Shown piece by piece: positions 7,733 to 14,823 of a stretch of DNA of 64,000 bases. Origin of the DNA: Bin80 sp965220365. Its GTDB lineage: Bacteria > Bacteroidota > Rhodothermia > Rhodothermales > Bin80. The stretch's first letter is position 1, and the number at the start of each line of letters is the position of its first letter. Below the pieces are notes generated by a model that worked only from the letters and a program-made list of their open reading frames with translations, did not search any database and was not told where the DNA came from. Position numbers and translations under genes: made by a program. The stretch is taken from NCBI GenBank assembly GCA_965220365.1, contig OZ244823.1, positions 1,116,001 through 1,180,000 of the forward strand, written 5' to 3'.

Positions 7733-8164
7733 ATGATGACAACAAGAAAAAAAATTTTTGGAAAGCTGTTTGTTTCGATATTCTTCCCTTTACTTGCCTT
7801 TCGTGTGTATTGGGCGGAATTTGACGGGGCCTATACCAATATGGATTTGTTGTTGGGCGGAGTAGTTACGGTAGCTTTGTGCACGGCTGTTTTCATGTAT
7901 TTCTCCATAGCGAACAAGATTGAGAGGTTTAGTCCAGCATGGTTTTTTGCATTACTTATTGTCGTAAATCTTGTGGTCTTTGGATGGATAATTTCCAGTC
8001 TTTTTTCGCTCCCGATTGCATACAGAGCGGCCGGCATGTATATGCTATCTTTTGGTCTTCTTTTACCGATGATACACTTTGTGGCGCTCAAAAGTCATAC
8101 ATCCCAAAAGGGATCATTTTACAAGCGCATACGGCTAAACCCAACCGAAAACGCTCAGGGATAA
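7733..8164 (+). CDS. Small four-helix membrane protein, unknown
   Basis: 143 residues from ATG 7733, two bases after the lipoprotein stop. Four hydrophobic segments (LFVSIFFPLLAF, LLLGGVVTVALCTAVFMYF, FALLIVVNLVVFGWIISSLF, MYMLSFGLLLPMIHFVAL) are separated by short loops, and the tail is basic (KGSFYKRIRLN). No family recognised. Tight linkage to the Cys-rich lipoprotein and a strong terminator after it make a two-gene unit. It could anchor, export or confer immunity to its partner; this is inference from layout only. Confidence 0.65.
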   Translation: MMTTRKKIFGKLFVSIFFPLLAFRVYWAEFDGAYTNMDLLLGGVVTVALCTAVFMYFSIANKIERFSPAWFFALLIVVNLVVFGWIISSLFSLPIAYRAAGMYMLSFGLLLPMIHFVALKSHTSQKGSFYKRIRLNPTENAQG

Positions 8165-8218
8165 CTCAGGTACGGCAACGTACTATCTACTCACGGATGC
8201 GGGGGTTTGCCCTGTATA

Positions 8219-8255
8219 AACCCTACCCCCTGACGGAATTACAGGGGGTAGGGTT
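8219..8255 (+). terminator. Strong hairpin after the cargo operon
   Basis: A perfect 14-bp stem, AACCCTACCCCCTG (8219-8232) with CAGGGGGTAGGGTT (8242-8255), and a 9-base loop; a short T-containing stretch (ggtttt) follows. It lies 55 bp after the membrane protein gene and just inside the right transposon end, so it should stop cargo transcription and may insulate the transposon. Confidence 0.7.
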
Positions 8256-8314
8256 GCTCTGGTTTTGAATTGAGCGGGGTTGCTTCAACTATTCCCTATA
8301 ATTCCCAAAAATAT

Positions 8315-8687
8315 TTCTCTAGCCCCAACATGCTTCGAAAATTGCATTCATCTCGTGAAGTCGTGAGGGATTTGTACGGTGTGATTCTGAATCCACAGGA
8401 AATCAAAGGGTCAAGGGCACAGGGATATGCGTGTGGAATGAATGAATGGGGTCTGTCGGAAGTAAAGTTGGGGAATTATGTACTTAACTGCAAGTCAAGT
8501 TCTCTTTGTTCTCTCAACACACGTTGCCTGATTGCAGGAATTGTGCGGGACGTAACGACTTGGTCCGTCTGGTCCAGATGCAGGGGTTCGATTTCGGCTG
8601 AGTGGGCCGTGGTGTGGGGCAGCGTTTGCAGATACAGGGGCAGTCTCCTCCGGGCGTACAGAAAATTATGCAGGGCCGTTTTTTCAA
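8315..8687. other. Gene-free stretch right of the transposon
   Basis: About 370 bp between the transposon's target duplication and the decayed barrel-gene copy. An open frame crosses it (from 8270), but it shows no motif and runs into the pseudogene. Part may be further decayed barrel-gene sequence; I cannot support this. Confidence 0.4.
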
Positions 8688-8962
8688 GATCCCGACCGGA
8701 CGCGAACGTCCCGGTTCAGTGCGGGTTCAGGCATACTGGGCGGATTACACTCTGCCAGTTCAAAGTGGGGGCGGGTTTAGGGTTGCGATAGGATACGCCG
8801 ATCGGGTTTATCCGGGTGGTTGTTGCAGCCAAACTAAACTCTGATCCACTTGAATTGCTATCATCTGAAGATGCGCTGGCAGCCGCCGGTGGGTCTCAGG
8901 ATGACAGAAGGAATATATGGTACCGTTTTAATGTCCATTTCAGTACCGGGCAGGCGTTTTAA
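8688..8962 (+). pseudogene. Decayed second copy of the tamA 3' end
   Basis: Colinear without gaps to 1-275 and about nine in ten bases identical by eye. In the barrel frame it carries an in-frame TAG at 8789-8791 (CGATAG instead of CGATATGAT) but then continues to the same end, RFNVHFSTGQAF and TAA at 8960-8962. There is no upstream part of the gene. It is the native 3' end left behind next to tamB when the island entered. Confidence 0.8.
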
Positions 8963-11900
8963 GAACCGCTGGCTTGTGATCCTTGGGGTTGCGCTAACAC
9001 TTGGGTTTGCACAGACCCCATGGTGTTTGAGCCTGTTGGCACGCTGGACATTGCATGCCAGTGAGACGGAGTTCGCGTTTGATTCATTACATGGATTCTG
9101 GATGCGCTCACTGGAAGTGCGGGGCATTGAGGGGAGCATTGGGGGGCATTGGATCCAAGTGGACACTGCACAGGTTAATCTTTCACCGGGGCACCTGTTT
9201 ATCGGTCGTCTCCATATACGCCATATGGAGCTGACGACCCCCGTATTCCACTTCCGCAGCCCTCCATCCGAACAGGTTGCAGACACAGGCGAAGAGGGGG
9301 GGGATTCCAGATCGGTTGGTTTTCTCTGGATTGACTCCCTCCGCATACAGGAAGGCAGCTTCCATTTGGCAGATCAGATGCTTGGGATCTCCGGGATTCA
9401 GATTCGGGGTAGTATATCCCCGGCAGCAATCCAGGTTGACACGCTGTCTGGTGATCTTTCTTGGCGGCAGGCGGTCTTACAATTGTCAGCTGCCTCCCGC
9501 TTGCAGTTGGATCAGGGGCTGTTCCAGTTAGACACGCTGTTGCTGCGTGGTCCAACCTCCCTCATCCGTGCTCATGGATCTGTGGGACGGCAAATGAACC
9601 TGGATGTCGTTGCTGCTCCGCTTTCTGCGGATGTACTGGATGTCCTATTGCCAAACATAGAAGAGGATCTTGTGGTAGCAGTAGAGCTTGAGGGTGAGGA
9701 AGATTCGCTGCATCTAGCACTTGAGGGAGAATCAGAGAATGGGGCTGTGCTGAAGGTACATGGGAGTATACAGTTTGGTACGCCATCGGTGCATTTGGAT
9801 ACTTTGGCGTTCGAGAATTTGAATCTGAAATACCTGTTTACAGATCTGGCCGGTGAATTGACCGGGTCTATTCATGGCCGTGTGACCGGGATATCCTGGG
9901 ATTCACTCAACGGAAGGATTGAAGGCAATCTGGAAACGGGAGTTCTTGCAGGTGTCCCCATTGAATCGGCAAGCATGAGTGGGGATATGGGAAAGGGGAT
10001 CATGCAGGTGCAACTGGATTCGAGGCTTGCTCTGGGCTCACTGGGTTTGACAGGAACGATCCGATCTTCTTCAGCATCGGGACAGCTTGCCGGTCAGTTC
10101 AGGGATCTCAATACACGGGTGCTTGATCCACAGCATGAAAGTGCCCTCAGTGGCAATTTCAGGGTAGCATGGAAAGATTCCCTGGAGGGATATATGGAAT
10201 TATTGCCGGGGCAGTTGGGAATGCTGGGGATAACTGGTGGAGAACTGCGTTTATATTCGAGAGATGAAATCCTCCAGCTTGCAGGCATCTTACGGGGAGA
10301 CTCAACCTGGATTGCATTGGAAGCGGGTCGTCAGGAGTCCGGGCTCACGGGAAAACTTGAGGTTGATGCATTGGACGTAGGTGCCCTGATGAATCGGCAA
10401 AATATGAGCAGCCAGATCAGCCTTACTGTGGAGTCCACCACCAACTGGCCCCCAGACAGCGTCATGGTCCAGATGGAGGTGCAGCCGTCTTCATGGAATC
10501 AGATTCCTGTTACACAAGCTCACGCGGAGCTGGTCCTAGGGGGACAGGATCTCGATGTACGTGGACATGTCGCATTCCCATCGGGTAGCGTCACACTGGG
10601 GGGCGGGGTCTATTTTGGTGCCAGTTTCCCGGAATGGGTCCTGGAGAGTGGGCAGATTGAGGGTCTGGATTTACGGGATCTGGGAATCGGTATTGAAACA
10701 GAGCTCAATGCCCAGTTGCAGCTTTCCGGCAGGGGGATGCAAAACGCCAGCGGGCAGCTGTATGTAGCGCCTTCCACGATGAATCATGAAACGATCAGTG
10801 ACGGGGTGATTTTTCTGGAGATGTTGAATAAGGAGGCAATCATAGACAGTCGTTTTATGATCGGATCGGGAGAATTTCAGGCACAGGCGAGTGTACATCC
10901 ATTTGCTGCTTTGCCGACCATAAATCTTTCAAAGGGTGCGTTCCAGCAGGTTGATGTGGGGGCTCTTGCCGGCCTGGATTCCTTCTCTACCCTTCTTACC
11001 GGTCACATCGATAGCCTGCAATGGGGCGAAGGTGGGTATGCTGCTTTCTCTCTGGACTCCTCGGTTGTCAATGCACTGGAAATTACGGATGCACAGCTGC
11101 ACATAAAAGCACACGGAGATTCAGTTGTGGCCTCGGGTGCTGCTACCCTCGATCAGGGGTATGTGCGTATGGAGCATGTACGTTTTGGACTGGAGCGGGA
11201 AGTTCAAGTCCGGGGATCTCTCCGAAATCTATCTCTGGGCGATCTCGGGTTCGCAGATATACAGCTCAGTGGATCCCTTGATGTAGACATGAAGGGGACA
11301 AATCCCCGGACCATGACCATCTATCATGCACAGGTTGAAGCCGACAGCATGAGGATCGGAAACGTGCAGTTTGATCGGTTCAGGGTTGCAGGGACTTTAG
11401 AAGGTGGAGCACTCCAGTTAAGCCAGTTTGATCTATCCAGTGATGCCGGTCGACTCCGTGCACAGGGGGGTGTTTCTCTTTTTGGAGAATCATCTGATTC
11501 GCTGCGATTCAGTGGAGAGATCATCAGTCCAGAGTTGCTTGCAGCGTGGACCGGAGGGCAACCGGTTGTCGGCGGGGGGACGGATACCTTATGGGGACAG
11601 TTGACCTACCGGGATGACTCGCTGCGGTGGGCGGCTGGAGTCACGACCAATCCTCTGATCTGGCGTACGATGCGTCTGTTTCAGGCATCCGGGTACGCAG
11701 AAGGAACCCTAGATGATTTAAAGCCTCGGCTTAGCAGAGCAGAAGTGGTTCTGGAGCGTCTGTCCATCCCAACAGTGTCTGCCCGGCGGACATGGCTGCG
11801 GCTGGAAGAGCAGCAGGGCAAGATCCAATATGAGGCGTGGATGGAAGTTGATGATCGCCGATCTCTCTTCCTGGAAGGGGAGGCGGATTTAGCCGCGCGG

Positions 11901-13775
11901 CAGGGAACGCTTCGCCAGTTGGATCTATATCTGGACGAAGCAGAGTGGCATCTTGGCGTACCGACAGAAATCCTGGCCGATGACGGGATCAGAGTTCGCT
12001 ACTTCGTCCTAGAGAGTCAGGATCAGGAGATTACCCTGGACGGAATCCTGAATCTGGAAGGGGAGCAGCGATTGGGGATGAACATCTATAATGTCCAACT
12101 CACTCCTTTCACTGATATCCTGGGGCTACCAGATCTCGGAGGAATTGCAAATGCAGATCTGTTCTTCCATGGACCTGCAACCGCGCCGCAGTTGACGGGC
12201 TCGGTGAATCTGATGGTAGAGTCAGAAAATGAGCAGGTTGGGAGCGTAGCTGCCCGGATTGACTACCAGGAGAGCGGGCTGGATATGGAAGCAGACTTTG
12301 TTCATGTAGATGGGAGTACGCTCTCTGTGTCAGGCCTTCTGCCACTTGATCTGAGATTGAAAAAGAGTGATGAAGTTTCTTTTCCCGATGCTTCCTTGAC
12401 ATTGCAGGCAGAGAAGTTTAATCTTGCATGGGTCAGCCCTTTTTTAGCACAGGACGAAATCAGCAATCTGAGAGGAAAACTGACAGCAGATATTGGGATC
12501 ATAGGCTCGTTGAGTTCGCCCAATCTCCGTGGGGAGCTTGGTCTGACTGAAGGGTATGCCCGGTTACCTCAGCTCGGGATTTCTCCATCGGAGGTTCAGC
12601 TGGATGCAGTGCTGCGGCGGGATACCATTTATGTCGAAAACCTGTATGCCTCCAGTGGTCGCGGTACTGCGGAAGGAAGGGGGCATGTGACGTTGGGAAC
12701 GCCCAACCAGGGAGGGGTGGACTTAGCCATGAACCTGGGGGACTTTCGGGTGGTGAATACTGCTCCTTACGTTGCGGATGTCAGTGGCTCGGTGGCGTTG
12801 GGAAGGACAGTGCGGAGCCCAGATCTGACGGGTCATATCGAGATGACGAGCGCCGTCATTCGGCCTCAGGATGTGCCGGTGACACTGGCAGACGGGATGA
12901 TTAACTTTACCGAGACGGATCTTCAAATGCTGGAGCAGTATTTTAACATTCGGGCAAGTGTATGGGATACTACGACCTATTCACTCGTAGACGCACTGGC
13001 GATGGATTTGTCGGTTGGCATTCCCGGGACCGTGCGATTACACAGTTTACAGAACCCCGAAATGACTGTATTACTGAGTGGATCGGTCGCCTTGAGTAAA
13101 GAGCCATACGCGGAGCAGGAGCTTCATGGAACTGTAAGTATTGTGCCCGAGCTTAGTTATTTGCGACAGTTTGGTCGGCGCTTTGATATCCGGCGAGGCC
13201 GGGTGGCGTTTGCAGGTGCCGCCACCAACCCATTCTTCGATCTTCAGGCGGCACTGGATATTCCAAGCCGGAGCGGGCAGGATACGCCGGTAACGATTCT
13301 GTTGGATGCATCTGGGCGCTTACAGGAGCCGGAGTCGCTGACGCTGGAGTTGCGGAGCGAGCCGGTGCAACTTGACCGCGCAGATATGATCTCTTATATG
13401 GCGACGGGCCGGCCGGCGGCGGATGCATTTCAGCTAGGGGGAGGGGGAGCACTTCAGAGTGGCAGTGATCTTGCGCTCCAGCAATTGTCCAGCCTGATTG
13501 CAGGGGCAGCGGGGGCAGGGCTCGGACTGGATGTGGTGCAGATCAATCCGGAAACGGGAGGTGGAGTGACGCTCACGGCCGGGAAGTATGTATCCCGCAA
13601 ACTGTTTGCCTCCGTCAAATGGCCAATCACAGAAGAACCGACCACCTCCAATAGCTCCGTTGAAAACAACAGGGAATTGGTGATCGAATATGCACTGTAT
13701 CCATGGCTCGTTGCCCGTATGCGTGGGGAGGCGGGAGCGATGGGGCTTAGCTTGTTGTATCAGTATACTTGGTAA
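8931..13775 (+). CDS. tamB: TamB-like translocation/assembly module protein
   Basis: 1614 residues from ATG 8931. The longer frame to 8850 runs through the decayed barrel copy, so this start, which overlaps the old tamA stop as in an operon, is preferred. An N-terminal signal-anchor (WLVILGVALTLGF) is followed by a very long beta-rich repeat region with AsmA-like character, and a C-terminal DUF490/TamB domain (from about residue 1300: LSGSVALSKEPYAEQELHGT, SYLRQFGRRFDIRRGRVAFAG, ATNPFFDLQA). TamB spans the periplasm, forms a hydrophobic groove and works with TamA in outer-membrane protein assembly or phospholipid transport. It is followed without gap by mlaE, which fits a lipid-transport operon. 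Confidence 0.9.
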   Translation: MSISVPGRRFKNRWLVILGVALTLGFAQTPWCLSLLARWTLHASETEFAFDSLHGFWMRSLEVRGIEGSIGGHWIQVDTAQVNLSPGHLFIGRLHIRHMELTTPVFHFRSPPSEQVADTGEEGGDSRSVGFLWIDSLRIQEGSFHLADQMLGISGIQIRGSISPAAIQVDTLSGDLSWRQAVLQLSAASRLQLDQGLFQLDTLLLRGPTSLIRAHGSVGRQMNLDVVAAPLSADVLDVLLPNIEEDLVVAVELEGEEDSLHLALEGESENGAVLKVHGSIQFGTPSVHLDTLAFENLNLKYLFTDLAGELTGSIHGRVTGISWDSLNGRIEGNLETGVLAGVPIESASMSGDMGKGIMQVQLDSRLALGSLGLTGTIRSSSASGQLAGQFRDLNTRVLDPQHESALSGNFRVAWKDSLEGYMELLPGQLGMLGITGGELRLYSRDEILQLAGILRGDSTWIALEAGRQESGLTGKLEVDALDVGALMNRQNMSSQISLTVESTTNWPPDSVMVQMEVQPSSWNQIPVTQAHAELVLGGQDLDVRGHVAFPSGSVTLGGGVYFGASFPEWVLESGQIEGLDLRDLGIGIETELNAQLQLSGRGMQNASGQLYVAPSTMNHETISDGVIFLEMLNKEAIIDSRFMIGSGEFQAQASVHPFAALPTINLSKGAFQQVDVGALAGLDSFSTLLTGHIDSLQWGEGGYAAFSLDSSVVNALEITDAQLHIKAHGDSVVASGAATLDQGYVRMEHVRFGLEREVQVRGSLRNLSLGDLGFADIQLSGSLDVDMKGTNPRTMTIYHAQVEADSMRIGNVQFDRFRVAGTLEGGALQLSQFDLSSDAGRLRAQGGVSLFGESSDSLRFSGEIISPELLAAWTGGQPVVGGGTDTLWGQLTYRDDSLRWAAGVTTNPLIWRTMRLFQASGYAEGTLDDLKPRLSRAEVVLERLSIPTVSARRTWLRLEEQQGKIQYEAWMEVDDRRSLFLEGEADLAARQGTLRQLDLYLDEAEWHLGVPTEILADDGIRVRYFVLESQDQEITLDGILNLEGEQRLGMNIYNVQLTPFTDILGLPDLGGIANADLFFHGPATAPQLTGSVNLMVESENEQVGSVAARIDYQESGLDMEADFVHVDGSTLSVSGLLPLDLRLKKSDEVSFPDASLTLQAEKFNLAWVSPFLAQDEISNLRGKLTADIGIIGSLSSPNLRGELGLTEGYARLPQLGISPSEVQLDAVLRRDTIYVENLYASSGRGTAEGRGHVTLGTPNQGGVDLAMNLGDFRVVNTAPYVADVSGSVALGRTVRSPDLTGHIEMTSAVIRPQDVPVTLADGMINFTETDLQMLEQYFNIRASVWDTTTYSLVDALAMDLSVGIPGTVRLHSLQNPEMTVLLSGSVALSKEPYAEQELHGTVSIVPELSYLRQFGRRFDIRRGRVAFAGAATNPFFDLQAALDIPSRSGQDTPVTILLDASGRLQEPESLTLELRSEPVQLDRADMISYMATGRPAADAFQLGGGGALQSGSDLALQQLSSLIAGAAGAGLGLDVVQINPETGGGVTLTAGKYVSRKLFASVKWPITEEPTTSNSSVENNRELVIEYALYPWLVARMRGEAGAMGLSLLYQYTW

Positions 13776-14536
13776 TGCGTGGAGTGAAGAAAATACTTGC
13801 AGAAGTAGGTGCAATTGCAACCTTCTCGGGGATGGTGTTCCGGCAGTTGTTTCAGCGTCCGTTTGAGGGACGCGAGCTGATTCGGCAAATGGATGAGACC
13901 GGATCGAAAAGTCTCGTTCTCGTTTTAGTCACAGGCTGCTCTATCGGGATTGTGTTGTCCATGCAAAGCCGCGGTACCCTTGCACGGTTCGGTGCGGAAG
14001 CGGTGCTTCCGAGTATGCTGGCACTGTCCGTAGTCAAGGAGATTGGCCCGGTCATTACCTCGCTAGTTTTGGCAGGGCGATTGGGGGCGGGAATCGCTGC
14101 AGAACTGGGGTCCATGCGTGTCACGGAGCAGATTGATGCGTTGGAGGTCTCTGCCTTACAGCCCTTCAAATATCTTGTCATTACCCGTGTTCTGGCATGT
14201 GTAGTGATGTTTCCGCTTTTAACCATTGCCTGTGATATTGTCGCGCTTTTAGGTGGATATGCAGAGTCGCTCCTGTCAAGCGATCTGGATTATCGTCTGT
14301 TTATTGATCAGGCTTTTTCGAGCCTTCGTCTGTCGGATGTGCTTTTCTCAACCGCAAAAACCAGTGTTTTTGGGTTTTTGGTCTCCATCGTTGGTTGTTA
14401 TTCGGGATATCATGTTCGAGGCGGGACACGCGAAGTAGGGCAGGCAGCAATGCGTGCAGTGGTGATCGGGTCACTGCTTGTTCTTTTGGCAGATGTCATG
14501 ATGGTTCGTCTTTCGCTGATTCTTTTTGGAGGCTGA
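13775..14536 (+). CDS. mlaE: MlaE-family ABC transporter permease
   Basis: 253 residues from ATG 13775, which overlaps the tamB stop (TAATG). Several membrane segments and the MlaE/YrbE signature region (GCSIGIVLSMQSRGTLARFGAE, VKEIGPVITSLVLAGRLGAGIAAELGSMRVTEQIDALE) are present. It is the inner-membrane permease of the Mla phospholipid transporter that keeps outer-membrane lipid asymmetry. Its partners mlaF and mlaD lie downstream, but a 3.2-kb methyltransferase insertion separates them. Confidence 0.92.
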   Translation: MRGVKKILAEVGAIATFSGMVFRQLFQRPFEGRELIRQMDETGSKSLVLVLVTGCSIGIVLSMQSRGTLARFGAEAVLPSMLALSVVKEIGPVITSLVLAGRLGAGIAAELGSMRVTEQIDALEVSALQPFKYLVITRVLACVVMFPLLTIACDIVALLGGYAESLLSSDLDYRLFIDQAFSSLRLSDVLFSTAKTSVFGFLVSIVGCYSGYHVRGGTREVGQAAMRAVVIGSLLVLLADVMMVRLSLILFGG

Positions 14537-14823
14537 TAGGTCGAGGAAAGACGAAAGGGGCGTGTAGTTATCCGAGAATCCAATACCAGAACGGAATGAT
14601 GGGATTCGGCAAGCATTTTTTCGCTGGAAGAGAGCTTTGCATTCTGATTACGGGTCTTGTATCAGAACCAAAAAAGGCGATCATCCGTTCACAGCGGCTG
14701 GCTGTCTTCTGCATATAGTTTGATTCAATTCCGGTGCCTCAACGGATCCAACCCACCCTCAATTTCTATGCCCAGAGGCGACGGGATGATGTTTATCTTG
14801 GCGCAGTATTTTAGGAAAAATCC
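14537..14823. other. Non-coding gap between mlaE and the methyltransferase gene
   Basis: Nearly 290 bp without a supported gene, in an operon whose other genes are mostly closely spaced. It probably carries the expression signals of the inserted gene. No clear consensus promoter or repeat is seen. Confidence 0.4.

Larger units (their letters stand above)
2462..8306 (+). mobile_element. IS1595-family cargo transposon (5.8 kb)
   Basis: A perfect 23-bp inverted repeat beginning GGGAATTATAGGGAATAG occurs at 2462-2484 and, reversed, at 8284-8306. The flanks are identical 8-bp direct repeats AAAAATAT (2454-2461 and 8307-8314). The family is known for 8-bp duplications, and the only intact transposase inside is IS1595-like. 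Its start lies about 85 bp from the left end once the nested ISL3 is removed, as expected for such an element. Contents in order: nested ISL3, transposase, DNA methyltransferase with poly-C tract, HNH protein, 60-aa ORF, Cys-rich lipoprotein, four-helix membrane protein, strong terminator. Without ISL3 and its duplication the transposon is 4446 bp. IS1595-type elements carrying passenger genes are known; this combination I do not recognise. Confidence 0.85.

Noticed and set aside
8270..8791. ORF of 173 codons upstream of tamB
   Set aside because: Its end is the decayed tamA frame up to the premature stop and its beginning crosses the transposon end; no start signal or domain.
8850..8930. Longer N-terminus for TamB
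   Set aside because: These codons lie within the duplicated barrel-gene segment in a different frame; ATG 8931 overlaps the old tamA stop and leads directly into the signal-anchor.
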